Assembly (NCBI GenBank): GCA_965208745.1
Contig: CBDBPN010000003.1
Span: forward strand, 248,001-312,000
Length of the DNA: 64,000 nt
Source: VXNE01 sp965208745
Lineage (GTDB): Bacteria; Pseudomonadota; Gammaproteobacteria; Pseudomonadales; Azotimanducaceae
Direction of reading: 5' to 3'
In this document: in pieces, positions 9,348-18,512 of the stretch
How positions within the stretch are numbered: position 1 is the first letter of the stretch
Layout of the letters: each line of letters starts with the position of its first letter
Translations under genes and position numbers: made by a program
Notes under the pieces: generated by a model
The model's input: only the letters and a program-made list of their open reading frames with translations
Told to the model about the DNA's origin: nothing
Databases searched by the model: none

Positions 9348-10144
9348 GTTCCCTCCTCGATGCGCGCGGGGTCCTCGTCGAAGAACTCCGACAGGCACGC
9401 GTAGACTTCCGGATACGCCCATTCAAGCAGACGGGGCGCCAGGAAGAAGGTCTCGACGGACACCGAGAAGAACTCCGCCGGGTCCGCCGCGGCGTACTCG
9501 TCGATGGCGGTCTCCTCCTCCGCGTCCACGGCGGCGCACAGGTCGGCGTAGGCCGCCGAGAACGCGGTTGACCACGTCCGCACCGACATGCCGCGCCGCA
9601 GCGGCGGCAGGCCGTTGTGGTCGCCGGTCAACTCGTCGATCTTGTGCGCGAACTCGTGCAGCACGACGTTCCCGACAAACGCATCGTCGTCGCCGCGCCA
9701 CGGGCGCGCCTCCTCCCAGGCCAGCACCACCGCCCCGCCGTACATCGCCTCCCCGTCCAGTTCCTCGTAGCCCGTGTGCAGGATGCCGTCCTCGTCCAGG
9801 GACTCGCGCTCGGCGACGAAGCCCTCCGGGTAGAGGATGATCGTCCGGCAAGCCCGGAGGTACTCGTAGCCCATGCGCAGCGCCAGTCGGCACGCTTGGG
9901 CGGCGACGGCGACCCGCATGTAGTCGGTCACCTCGAAGTCGTGGGCGCCGAAGAAACGCTTCTCGGCGAGAAAGCGGCCGGTCAGGTCCCGCAACCGCGC
10001 CACGTCGTCCCCGGTCAGTCCGTCGTACAGCGGCAACTCCGTGACGACCCGCCGCCAGAGTGGCTCGGCGATGGGCTCGCGGCGCCGTGGGCCGATCCAG
10101 CGCGCCAGGCGTCTACGAATCGTCGCCCTTCCCGAAGAGCGCAT
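9344..10144 (-). CDS. mtfA: MtfA-type zinc-dependent peptidase (M90)
   Basis: This 266-residue protein is close to the 265 residues of E. coli MtfA, a cytoplasmic zinc aminopeptidase that binds the repressor Mlc and so affects glucose PTS control. Diagnostic features are FLAEKRFFGAHDFEVTD, the zinc motif HEFAHKIDEL (HExxH), and FSVSVETFF with a further conserved acidic residue downstream. I chose the ATG at 10144 because it gives family length and the basic N-terminal stretch. It then overlaps the zinc-ribbon gene by 32 bp. No Mlc or ptsG homologue is in this window, so the E. coli regulatory role is not implied. Confidence 0.88.
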   Translation of the reverse strand: MRSSGRATIRRRLARWIGPRRREPIAEPLWRRVVTELPLYDGLTGDDVARLRDLTGRFLAEKRFFGAHDFEVTDYMRVAVAAQACRLALRMGYEYLRACRTIILYPEGFVAERESLDEDGILHTGYEELDGEAMYGGAVVLAWEEARPWRGDDDAFVGNVVLHEFAHKIDELTGDHNGLPPLRRGMSVRTWSTAFSAAYADLCAAVDAEEETAIDEYAAADPAEFFSVSVETFFLAPRLLEWAYPEVYACLSEFFDEDPARIEEGT

Positions 10145-10517
10145 CGAGCTTCGCACGCGCCTCATCTTCCTTCGAGGACACTTCCGGCGCGCTCTGCCCC
10201 GCATTGTCCGACGCGGCCTCCGGCGCGTCGAAGAGGGCGTCGAGACGCGCCCGGGCGGCGTCCCGTTTCGTACCGGTCCTTTCGCGGTAGGCCCCGAAGA
10301 CCGGCCGGAAGTAATCGCAGAAGTTGGCCGTTTCCTTGTGGATCGGCGGGTCCGTGCGGTCGTCCTCGCACTGGCCGGTGATCCCCGGGGCAAAGTGGCG
10401 GCACAGCCGGCAGCAATGCAGGTCCTCGAAGCACGCCGGGCAGTTGGCGTGCCGGCTGATGGGCCGCGGGATTTCCGCGAGCGACGCGCCGCAGTTCCAG
10501 CAGACGATCTCGGCCAC
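10113..10517 (-). CDS. Cysteine-rich zinc-ribbon protein of unknown function
   Basis: This 134-residue protein begins at a GTG. The first 70 residues hold nine cysteines: Cys6/Cys9 (CWNC), Cys26/Cys29 (CPAC), Cys35, Cys36 and Cys39 (CCRLC), Cys50 and Cys67. That suggests two metal sites. The C terminus carries two copies of an (E/A)ARA(R/K)LDALF motif separated by an acidic linker, perhaps a short partner-binding helix repeated twice. I recognise this as a conserved proteobacterial hypothetical but know no function. The gene overlaps mtfA, so the two are likely cotranslated. Confidence 0.7.
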   Translation of the reverse strand: MAEIVCWNCGASLAEIPRPISRHANCPACFEDLHCCRLCRHFAPGITGQCEDDRTDPPIHKETANFCDYFRPVFGAYRERTGTKRDAARARLDALFDAPEAASDNAGQSAPEVSSKEDEARAKLDALFGKGDDS

Positions 10518-10556
10518 GGGTTACACGCTGTTCCTGTGTCGCCGCGTAGTATGGCG

Positions 10557-11339
10557 CTACCGGCCCATCGCCTCCAACGCCTGTCGGTGCAGGTCGCGGC
10601 TTGCGGCGGCGACCACGAAGCCCTCGCGCGGTGTCTCACGCGCAGCGTCGGTCACGACGCCGCCCGCCCCCCGCACGATCGGCACCAGTGGCTGGATGTC
10701 GTAAGGCTTCAGGCGGTCCTCCACCACGATGTCCACCAGCCCGTGGGCGAGCAGGCAGTAGTTGTAGCAGTCGCCGCCGTAACGCATCAGGCGGACGCGA
10801 CTCGCGAGCGCATCGTAGTGGGCGAGATCGGCCGTGTCGAACATCTCGGGGTGCGTCGCGACCAGGATCGCGTCCTCGAGCGAAGCCTCCGCACGGACCC
10901 GAATCCGCCGCCGCTGCCCGCCACGCACGATCCACGCGTGCTCCCCGTCGCCCGAGAACGTCTCCTTGAGAACCGGCTGGTGCATGAGCCCGGCCACCGG
11001 CTCTCCGTCCCGCAGCAGCCCCAGCAGACACCCCCACACGGGCAGGCCCATGACGAAGGCGCGCGTGCCGTCGATGGGATCGACGATCCAGCTCCAGCCC
11101 GAGTTACCCGCCGTGACGCCGTATTCCTCGCCGACGATCCCGTGGTCGGGGAACCGGTCGGCGATGCGTTCCCGGATCCGGGCTTCCACGCCCCGGTCCG
11201 CTTCCGTAACCGGGTCGTAGCCCCCCGCGCCGCGCTTGTTGTCCACTCCGCCGCCCCCGCGGAAGTGCCGCGCCGCGATCGTGCCGGCATCCGCCATTGC
11301 GTCGTGCGCGAAGGCCAGGTAGTCGTCGACTTCGGACAT
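10557..11339 (-). CDS. hisN: Inositol-monophosphatase-family phosphatase, probable histidinol-phosphatase
   Basis: This 260-residue Mg2+-dependent phosphatase has metal ligands Glu71 (VGEEYG) and Asp87/Asp90 (WIVDPIDGTRAF), then YGGDCYNYCLLAHGLVDIVV and LKPYDIQPLVPIVRGAGGV near residues 190-235. The last two blocks are typical of HisN-type histidinol-phosphate phosphatases rather than SuhB. It would remove phosphate from L-histidinol phosphate in histidine synthesis, though other IMPase substrates cannot be excluded. No other his genes are nearby. The start is the ATG at 11339, 29 bp after the PKD gene. Confidence 0.82.
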   Translation of the reverse strand: MSEVDDYLAFAHDAMADAGTIAARHFRGGGGVDNKRGAGGYDPVTEADRGVEARIRERIADRFPDHGIVGEEYGVTAGNSGWSWIVDPIDGTRAFVMGLPVWGCLLGLLRDGEPVAGLMHQPVLKETFSGDGEHAWIVRGGQRRRIRVRAEASLEDAILVATHPEMFDTADLAHYDALASRVRLMRYGGDCYNYCLLAHGLVDIVVEDRLKPYDIQPLVPIVRGAGGVVTDAARETPREGFVVAAASRDLHRQALEAMGR

Positions 11340-11368
11340 GGGACGGCGGTCGAGAAAAACGCGGCAGG

Positions 11369-13228
11369 CTACTCGACGCCAAGGAGTTCCCGCAACTCCC
11401 CCGGAAGACCGTCGACGCGCAGGCAACCCAGGAGTGGCGGACGTCCCGGCCCGGCGGAGGATCGTGCCCCGGCACCTCCCAGCGGCGGCGCGTTGAAACG
11501 CCCGCCCCCCGCCAGCACGATGTTCTCCGCCCAGGTCTCGCCGCGCCGCATCGGCAGCGGCGCCGGCCGGGTGTCGAGGTAGCCGTGCAGTTGCTGGGCG
11601 TCCCCCGGGTACATGGCGTCGATCACGAAGCGCATGCGGTCGATGACGTTCGGATCGCTCATCCGCCCGCGCTGGCCCCATGCCACCACCGCGTCCCCGC
11701 GCTCCTCGGCTTCCGTCCCGACGATCGCGACGTCCTTCTCCAGGTCGTGGTGGTAGCTCATGAGGACGGTCTCGTGCAGGTCGGCGAGGTCTTCGAACTG
11801 CGTCGAGTAGCTGTAGAAGTCGACCGCGCCGTCGGTGGAGAACGCGTCGATGACATCGTCCGGCAGCAGGGCCTCTTCCGCCTCGGTCGACGACCGGCCG
11901 GCGAAGAAGATCTCGGCGAGGGAGCGCATGAATCCGGAGCGCAGCGGCAGTTCCGACGCAAGCAGGGTCGACGGCCAGGAGAACCTCTGTGCCCAGATCG
12001 CGTCGAGGGCGGTCCCCGCGGGGTCCACCTCGTCGAGCCCGGCCGCCGGCATGAAGTCGGCAGCGTGCGACAGCTCGTGGTAGAGCAGGAACGCGACGAA
12101 CGGCAGAAGCCGGTCCGCCCGCGCCGGCCCCTCCGCGCCCGCCGGGTCGTTCCACGCGATGTTGTTGCGGACGTACCGCCACGGTATGTCGAACTGCATG
12201 CTCCGGCCGAAGCCGGCGCGAAAGTCCTCTTCCATCGTCACCACCGCCCGCTCCTCCGGGGTCCGCCAGAAGAACGCGGCGTCCAGGTAGATCGCGCCGG
12301 TCCGGGCCCAGTAGTAGGCCGGGCTGTCGCTGGCGATGACGATGGCCGTGAGCGAGCGCGTCAGGAGCCGCACGTCCAGCGGCAGTCGTTCGAGCGTGTC
12401 GCGCAGGCTGTCCCCCATCCAGCGGTGCGAAACCAGGACGCGCGTCATCACGTCGTCCACCGACGGCGCGACGAACTCCGTCCCGAGGAAGGGCAGCCGT
12501 TCCGCGGTGCAGTCCACCTGTGCCGCGTCGCCGGCGTAGATGCAGGGCCGGAGCGCGTCCGCGTAGGGCGCGGTCGGAACGTAGGGCACGGTGTACGGCA
12601 CGTTGGCGTCGTCGCGGACGTTCACTTCGAAGACGACTTCGGCGGCGCCGCCGAGGTCGTCCGTCACCGTGAGCCGCACGGGGTAGACGCCGGGCTCCTC
12701 GAACGTGTGCTCGACGGTGGTGACGTCCGTGCGCGAAGCGCCGGCCACGTCCCATTCGTACGACACGATCTCGCCGTCCTCGTCACTCGACATCGACGCG
12801 TCGAACGTCACCGTGACGGGCGCCCGACCTTCGACCGGATCCGCCTCGATCCTCGGGGTCGGGAGCACGTTGACGACGAGTTCCCGCATGGCGGTCGCCT
12901 GGCTGCCGTCGTCGTCCGTCACGGTCAGCCGCACCTCGTAGACGCCGGAGCGGTCGTAGGTGTTGTCGATCGTCTGGCCGGTCCCGGTCGCCGTGTTGCC
13001 GAAATCCCAGGCGTATTCCGTGATCGAGCCGTCGGCGTCGCGGGAACCGGAAGCGTCGAAGGCCACCGTCAGCGGCGGCGGGCCCGCGTCCGGCGTAGCG
13101 GTGAAGCTCGCCGTGGGAGGACGGTTCGGGGGCGGGGCGCTCGAGCCACCGCCCCCGCCGCAGCCGGGGAGCCCCACGGCCGCCGGCAAGCAGCAAAGGA
13201 AGAGAACTGCGCGTCCCGGCCCGGTCAT
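11369..13228 (-). CDS. PKD-repeat lipoprotein with an HExxH (putative zinc peptidase) domain
   Basis: This 619-residue protein carries a lipoprotein signal with lipobox LPGC (lipidated Cys23), followed by a Gly/Ser/Pro linker. Two PKD domains lie at about residues 36-122 and 123-204; each ends in the RLTVTDD strand. A 400-residue C-terminal region is unfamiliar to me but contains LLYHELSHAADF, so His384-Glu385-x-x-His388 could bind catalytic zinc. PKD domains usually mediate surface or polysaccharide/protein contacts, so an outer-membrane-anchored secreted peptidase is a reasonable inference. The ATG overlaps the stop of the upstream hydrolase by ATGA. Confidence 0.78.
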   Translation of the reverse strand: MTGPGRAVLFLCCLPAAVGLPGCGGGGGSSAPPPNRPPTASFTATPDAGPPPLTVAFDASGSRDADGSITEYAWDFGNTATGTGQTIDNTYDRSGVYEVRLTVTDDDGSQATAMRELVVNVLPTPRIEADPVEGRAPVTVTFDASMSSDEDGEIVSYEWDVAGASRTDVTTVEHTFEEPGVYPVRLTVTDDLGGAAEVVFEVNVRDDANVPYTVPYVPTAPYADALRPCIYAGDAAQVDCTAERLPFLGTEFVAPSVDDVMTRVLVSHRWMGDSLRDTLERLPLDVRLLTRSLTAIVIASDSPAYYWARTGAIYLDAAFFWRTPEERAVVTMEEDFRAGFGRSMQFDIPWRYVRNNIAWNDPAGAEGPARADRLLPFVAFLLYHELSHAADFMPAAGLDEVDPAGTALDAIWAQRFSWPSTLLASELPLRSGFMRSLAEIFFAGRSSTEAEEALLPDDVIDAFSTDGAVDFYSYSTQFEDLADLHETVLMSYHHDLEKDVAIVGTEAEERGDAVVAWGQRGRMSDPNVIDRMRFVIDAMYPGDAQQLHGYLDTRPAPLPMRRGETWAENIVLAGGGRFNAPPLGGAGARSSAGPGRPPLLGCLRVDGLPGELRELLGVE

Positions 13229-15150
13229 GCGCGACCCGTATCCCCCTGCGTCTCCGATGCGAGGTCGTAGCGCGCGAGGGCATTGCGGACGAGGAGTTCC
13301 TCGTCGTCCTCGAGTACGTAGCCGGCCTCCACCAGCCTGCGGGCGGCCTCGCCCACGCGGTCCGCGTACGCTTCGCGCGTGCCGTATCGGTCGGCGAGCG
13401 CGCCGGCGTCGAAGAAGCGGCTGAATCCCGCGAAGGCCGCCGCCTGGCGGGGAGCGCCCTGCGCGGGGTGACGCGGGTTCCAGCCGGTGTGCACGCCCAC
13501 CGGGACCGTGATGTCCGGCAGTCGGATCCCGCCCGTCTCGTTCAGGTCCGGTCCGACGTTCGACACGAGCCGGGGGAACGGTTCCAGGCGGCGCGCCGGG
13601 AAACGGCACACGCCGCGGTCCGTATCGGGTCCGAGGTCCAGGTGGTTCAGGCCCCCGAGCTGCGCGTCGTCCAGCGTCTGCAAGCCCCGCAACGATTCGA
13701 AACGCGCCAGCGCGTCGCCGCGCTCAACCAGCGTCCTGTCGGCAAGCCGCGGCACCGCGCTCGGCGGCGGTTCCGCGGCGCCCGCCACCCAGCGATCCAG
13801 GTTGATCAGCGCGGCGCGGACGAGCGGAGAGTGGTCGACGACGTTGAAGGTATAGCGCCCGCGCGTGCCGGTGAGCGGAAACGTGTCGGTCGGCGGCAGC
13901 ATGCCGTTCACGTGGTGCGTGCCCGCAAAGGCGTAGCGGCGCTCGTTCGCGTGCTCCGGCAGGTCCCGGGCGCCGCCGGGATCGACATGGACGAGGGCCG
14001 CATCCCCGCGCCAGTACTCCCACGACGTGTTGGTGAAGAAGACCTTCGGCAAGTCCGCTTCCGCGTCGAAGAGACCGGCCATGCGTCCCGTGTGCGGGTC
14101 CTCGGCCGCGGTCCCGGCGAAGGGGAACGCCTGGCCCGGCCCCGGGGCGCCGAGACTCGAAGGCTGGGCGAACCGATGGTTGAAGTCGCCGCGCTGGCCG
14201 CCGGCGATGTGCGCGAGCACGCCATCGAAGGCCCGAACGCCGCTCTCGTCGCGGTTGAGCCCGAGGTGCAGGAAGTGCCGCAGGACCCGGCCGGTCTGGG
14301 AGGCGCCGAAGGCGTGCACGCGATCGAAGCCGTACTCGAGAGGGCTGACGCCGTCCCCTGCGCGTAGCGCCGCGGCGGCGTCGCGCAGGGCCAGCAGACC
14401 CGCTCCCACGACCGGGGCCCCCTCTGCCGTGTACACGAGGGTGTAGACCGTTCCCGCCCGCATGCCGTCCGCCACGTGGATGTGCGTACCATCGCGTACC
14501 ACCCGCCCCTGCCGTTCCCGCGCGAAACGCCAGCACGTTCTCGGCAGGAGTTCGTAAGGCGCGTTGTCGTCGCGCTGCACGAACAGCCGCGCGCCGGGAT
14601 CCTCCAGGTCCGAGGGCGGGTACGACACGTCGCCGAGCTGGCCGAAATGCGTCCACGTCGAGTCCCGGTCCGGCTGGACGCGGCAGACGACTTCTCCCCG
14701 GGCGGGGCGTCCACCGGGCTCCGCATGGGGAGCGTCCAGCCCGAGGCCTTCCGCCGCGTCCCACTGCCAACCGATGGACGCGAGCGCAAAGCCGTGGCGG
14801 AACAGGAAGCCGTCTCCCGGCGCACACGGGTCGGCGAGCAGGTCCTCGGGCGCGGCGCGGTTGAACTGCGAGAAGGGGAGCCGCCGGCCGCGGTTGGGGA
14901 CGTCCAGCAGCAATGCGCCAGCGGACCGCGTGACCGGCGCGACGACCGTGAAGTCCCCCGCGAAGGCCACGCGTCCGTCCGGCTCGCGGGGCGCCGCAGC
15001 CAGGTCGACGATCGCGCGGTTCGCCTCGTGGCCCGGCGTCACGGCGTATTCGATCCGTCCCTCGATGTGCTCGAACATGCCGAAAGCGCCGAACGTCTCG
15101 CCGCCGGCGTACGGTTTCCTGTCGTGAATCTCGAAGCGGATCGCGGTCAT
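13225..15150 (-). CDS. Large alpha/beta-hydrolase-domain protein
   Basis: This 641-residue protein is of the alpha/beta hydrolase 'Abhydrolase_10' type. It opens with an immunoglobulin-like beta region containing FGAFGMFEHIEGR, carries ALLLDVPNRGRR near residue 80, and has the nucleophile elbow HAFGASQTGRVLRHF about 290 residues in (Gly-Ala-Ser-Gln-Thr-Gly). SNVGPDLNETGGIRLPDITV near the C terminus is also conserved in the family. No signal peptide is seen. Substrates of the family are largely unknown; ester or amide hydrolysis is inferred. It is cotranslated with the PKD lipoprotein through a 4-bp overlap. Confidence 0.8.
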   Translation of the reverse strand: MTAIRFEIHDRKPYAGGETFGAFGMFEHIEGRIEYAVTPGHEANRAIVDLAAAPREPDGRVAFAGDFTVVAPVTRSAGALLLDVPNRGRRLPFSQFNRAAPEDLLADPCAPGDGFLFRHGFALASIGWQWDAAEGLGLDAPHAEPGGRPARGEVVCRVQPDRDSTWTHFGQLGDVSYPPSDLEDPGARLFVQRDDNAPYELLPRTCWRFARERQGRVVRDGTHIHVADGMRAGTVYTLVYTAEGAPVVGAGLLALRDAAAALRAGDGVSPLEYGFDRVHAFGASQTGRVLRHFLHLGLNRDESGVRAFDGVLAHIAGGQRGDFNHRFAQPSSLGAPGPGQAFPFAGTAAEDPHTGRMAGLFDAEADLPKVFFTNTSWEYWRGDAALVHVDPGGARDLPEHANERRYAFAGTHHVNGMLPPTDTFPLTGTRGRYTFNVVDHSPLVRAALINLDRWVAGAAEPPPSAVPRLADRTLVERGDALARFESLRGLQTLDDAQLGGLNHLDLGPDTDRGVCRFPARRLEPFPRLVSNVGPDLNETGGIRLPDITVPVGVHTGWNPRHPAQGAPRQAAAFAGFSRFFDAGALADRYGTREAYADRVGEAARRLVEAGYVLEDDEELLVRNALARYDLASETQGDTGRA

Positions 15151-15272
15151 GACGGGTAGTCAGCGTACGGTACGGCCCAACGATGCGCCGTGCGCCGGGT
15201 GGGCGCAAGTCCCGCACGGCCAGATGCGGCTCCTGCCCCCGCGTGTCGATCCGCTCCACGCGCTGCGTCTCG

Positions 15273-17693
15273 TCACTCCATCGCCAGCGACGCGAACACG
15301 TCCGCCATGCGCTCGTCGTCGTAACCGAGGATGTCCCGCAGCACCTCGACGTTGTGCTCGCCGAGGGTCGGGCCCGCGCGCGTGACCCGGGACGGGGTAC
15401 GCGAGAGCACGGAGCGCGTGTTCTCGACCACCATTTCTTCCGTCGCCGTGTGCGGCGCCGCGACGAAGTGGCGCCGATGCACGAGCTGCGGGTCGTCCAC
15501 GCACTCCTGGCCGTTCTGCACGGCGTGCGCCGCCACACCCGCCTTCGTCAGCGCCGCCTCGATCTCCGACTCCGCGCGAGCCCCTGTCCACGCCGCAAGC
15601 GCCTCGTCGAGTTCGTCCTCGCGCGCAAACCGCCCCGCCGCCGTCGCCAGCGCCGGGTCTGCGAGCAGGTCGTCGCGTTCCATCGCCCCACAGAGCCCGC
15701 GCCACGCGGCATCCGACTGACATGCGATCGCCACCCAGCGGTCTTCGCCCCGGGCCGGGTACACGCCATGCGGACAGTACTCGAGATCCCGGTTCCCCAT
15801 GCGGTGCCAGACGCGCCCGTTGAGTTCGTGGTCCAGGATCGCCGGCGCGAGCAAGTGGATGGCCGCTTCGGCCTGCGACAGGTCGATGTACTGGCCCTCT
15901 CCCGTCCGGCGACGATGCTCGAGGGCGCCCAGCAGCGACGCGAGCATGAAGCGCGGCGAGACGCCGTCCGTGTAGGCCAGGTAGGGCCCTGCAGGCGAGC
16001 GGTCAGGCCAGCCCGTCAGGTCGTAGAACCCGGCCAGCGCCGCCGCCATGTTTCCGTACCCGGGGACCTGTGCGCGCGGCCCGGTCTGCCCCATCAGGCA
16101 ACTGCTCAGCATGATGAGCGACGGGTTGACCTCGGCAAGCGCGGGGTAGTCGAGGCCCCATCCCTTCATCGCTTTCGGCGAGAACGACTCCGTGACGATG
16201 TCCGCCCAGCGGACCAGGTCGAGGATGACTTCCCGGCCGGCGGGATTGGACGGATCGACCGTGACGCTCATCTTGCCCGCGTTGAAGCTCGAGAACGGGA
16301 CACCGGTATCGACTCCGGGTTCGCCGTCCCGGAAAGCGGGGGAGCCGCGCGCCGGGTCGAGGCGCACGCTCGATTCCACCTTGACCACGGTGGCGCCGTA
16401 GTCCGCCAGGACCCGGGTGCAAAGGGGTCCGGCGATGACCCACATGAAGTCCACGACCTTCAGGCCGGCGAGTGGCAGCGAAGGCTCGAGAGGACGCGCC
16501 TTGCGCGCACCGGTCCGCTTCCGTGGTGTGGCCGTCCAGTCGTCCAGCATGGGCGCGGTTCCCGGGATCGTGAGCGGGCTCCCCGACAGCTTGGAGAACG
16601 CACCCGGTACTCGTGCGGTGCCGCCGCCGAGTTCCAGGTCCACCCACAGGCCCCGGGCGTGGAACTGCCGCTCGCGGAGCAGGCCGGCGATGTCGAAAGC
16701 CGGCGCGATGTAGATGCCGCGCTCTAGTCCTTCTTCCAAGAGTTCTTCCTGAGTGCGGGCGCCGGTGAAGTTGCCGATCTTTCGGCACAGCTCGAAGTAC
16801 GGCTCGGGAGACGCCTCCTGCCGGACCATCGCGGCCAATTCCAGTCCCCAGTCGGTGTCCACGTCTTCCCGGGTGCAGGCCCCGGCCTCGTGCACCCAGG
16901 CGAGCAGCCGGCGGTTCGGTTCCGTGAACGCCTGACCGAACAACATGGTGATGGCCACGTAGCCGTCGACGCACGGCCAGGTCAGCCGGATCGGAAAGGT
17001 TCCCGCGAGCCCGCCGGCCTCGCGATGGACGGTCAGGCCCGAGTTGTTCGGGGCTCCGAGGTTCGCCGCGAGCGCGGCCTGGGCCGACGACTGCTGCGCC
17101 GAGATGTCGACATGCTGCCCCAGACCGCTGCGGTGCCGCTCCTGCAAGGCGATCAGGGCGGCTACGGCGGCGTCCGCGCCGGCGTGGAGGAACGACTGCG
17201 GAACGCTGGTCCGGACCGGGGCGCGGTCGCTGTCGCCGGCCAGGATGTGCGCGCCACTCGCGGCCCACACCGTGAGGTCGGTGGCCGGCCAGTCGGCCTT
17301 CGGGCCTGTCCTGCCGAACGGGGAGATGGACACGACGATCAGACCGGGATTCGCGGTCGCCAGGCGCTCGTAGTCCACGCCCAGGGCGTCCGCCTCCGCC
17401 CGCGGGAAGGACTCGATGACGAAGTCGGCATCCGATGCCAGTTCCAGGAAGCGCTCGCGGCCGCGGCCGGACGCCAGGTCGAGCACGCAGCTTGACTTGC
17501 CGCGCGCATAGGCCTGCCACCACAGGCCGTCGTCCGCATGGCCCGTGTCCCCGCGGAACGGGGGCGCGAGCCGCGCGCTCGACCCGCCAGGCGGCTCGAT
17601 CGCGATCACCTCCGCGCCAAGGTGCGCGAGGATGTACCCGCAGAACATACCCTGCCGGTCACTGAGGTCGAGGACGCGATACGACGACAGCAC
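15273..17693 (-). CDS. Two-domain CaiB/BaiF CoA transferase
   Basis: This 806-residue protein contains two complete class III CoA-transferase modules: residues about 1-385 (from SYRVLDLSDRQGMFCGYILA) and 400-806 (from LAGLKVVDFMWVIAGPLC). Single-domain family members are about 400 residues. By eye the C half keeps the expected catalytic Asp region (LAYTDGVSPRF), while the equivalent place in the N half reads VPQSFLHAGAD, without an Asp at the usual spot. One active site per chain is therefore likely. The start is a GTG with GGAG nine bases upstream, 18 bp after the DUF3108 gene. A paralogue of the same layout lies at 46925-49336. Confidence 0.85.
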   Translation of the reverse strand: MLSSYRVLDLSDRQGMFCGYILAHLGAEVIAIEPPGGSSARLAPPFRGDTGHADDGLWWQAYARGKSSCVLDLASGRGRERFLELASDADFVIESFPRAEADALGVDYERLATANPGLIVVSISPFGRTGPKADWPATDLTVWAASGAHILAGDSDRAPVRTSVPQSFLHAGADAAVAALIALQERHRSGLGQHVDISAQQSSAQAALAANLGAPNNSGLTVHREAGGLAGTFPIRLTWPCVDGYVAITMLFGQAFTEPNRRLLAWVHEAGACTREDVDTDWGLELAAMVRQEASPEPYFELCRKIGNFTGARTQEELLEEGLERGIYIAPAFDIAGLLRERQFHARGLWVDLELGGGTARVPGAFSKLSGSPLTIPGTAPMLDDWTATPRKRTGARKARPLEPSLPLAGLKVVDFMWVIAGPLCTRVLADYGATVVKVESSVRLDPARGSPAFRDGEPGVDTGVPFSSFNAGKMSVTVDPSNPAGREVILDLVRWADIVTESFSPKAMKGWGLDYPALAEVNPSLIMLSSCLMGQTGPRAQVPGYGNMAAALAGFYDLTGWPDRSPAGPYLAYTDGVSPRFMLASLLGALEHRRRTGEGQYIDLSQAEAAIHLLAPAILDHELNGRVWHRMGNRDLEYCPHGVYPARGEDRWVAIACQSDAAWRGLCGAMERDDLLADPALATAAGRFAREDELDEALAAWTGARAESEIEAALTKAGVAAHAVQNGQECVDDPQLVHRRHFVAAPHTATEEMVVENTRSVLSRTPSRVTRAGPTLGEHNVEVLRDILGYDDERMADVFASLAME

Positions 17694-17711
17694 GGCGACG
17701 CTCCTGTATTC

Positions 17712-18512
17712 CTACCGAGTCGCGTCGATTGTAAACACCGGTTGAGCGGGATGGTCGGACGTCGGGAGTTCGCCCGCCGGGCCCTCCGTGCCGCGAACGA
17801 CGGTCCGGAGCTCGAGCGCGATCCGAAACGGCCGGCGCGAAGCCGCGTGAATCCGCACGGGGTAGAAGCCGATTTCCGGCGCGAGCCAGTACGTCACCCT
17901 GCCGTGGTAGCCCTGCGGTCCGAGCGCCGTTCGCTCCGGCCCCGCGACCAGCCGGACCGTGGGGAAAGTCCCCGCCGGGGACTCGAGGACTTCCTCCCCG
18001 TCCACCACGAACCGGTAGCGGGCGATCCTGTCGTCGACATAGTTCAGGGTGAAGTCGCTCTCGCCCGCCCGCAGGCGGCAGGCGATCGCCTCGTACTGGC
18101 TCAGCTTGTCGACGAAGGTCTCCCCGGCGAACTCGTACCGCCGCTCCCCGTCCCTGCCCCGGTAGTCGATGGTGTGCCGGCCCCAGTCGAACTCCACGCG
18201 GTCGTCGAAACGCCAGGCCAGGATGCCGCCGACGTTGACGTAGGAAAGCTGCCGAAGATCGCAGTCGCGCGGCTCGAAGCGCGTCGTGTGGTCGTTGCGT
18301 GCGACCGCGCCACCGAACAGCGGCGCCTCGAGCCGACTCGCGATCGACACGACCGGTCCCTCGGCCTCGATCGTCACCCTGGACGTCATGCCGATCCCGA
18401 GGACGCGGACCGCATACTCGAGGCTCTTCGGCGTCGGCCCGATAGGCTGCGAATCAGCGCTCGCGCCGACCGCCACGATCAGTGCCGCGGCGACGACCCA
18501 TCGGGACGTCAC
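17712..18512 (-). CDS. DUF3108-family exported protein
   Basis: This 266-residue protein has an N-terminal signal sequence (SRWVVAAALIVAVGASADS) and a beta-rich body of DUF3108 type. Examples are LEYAVRVLGIGMTSRV, the cysteine pair in RDCDLRQL and AIACRL, RYRFVVDGEEVLESPAGTF, and YWLAPEIGFYPVRI. The family folds like periplasmic lipid-handling beta proteins, and its role is undefined. The GTG start at 18512 is fixed by a GTGA overlap with the methyltransferase stop. It belongs to the 20.5-15.3 kb minus-strand gene run. Confidence 0.75.
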   Translation of the reverse strand: MTSRWVVAAALIVAVGASADSQPIGPTPKSLEYAVRVLGIGMTSRVTIEAEGPVVSIASRLEAPLFGGAVARNDHTTRFEPRDCDLRQLSYVNVGGILAWRFDDRVEFDWGRHTIDYRGRDGERRYEFAGETFVDKLSQYEAIACRLRAGESDFTLNYVDDRIARYRFVVDGEEVLESPAGTFPTVRLVAGPERTALGPQGYHGRVTYWLAPEIGFYPVRIHAASRRPFRIALELRTVVRGTEGPAGELPTSDHPAQPVFTIDATR

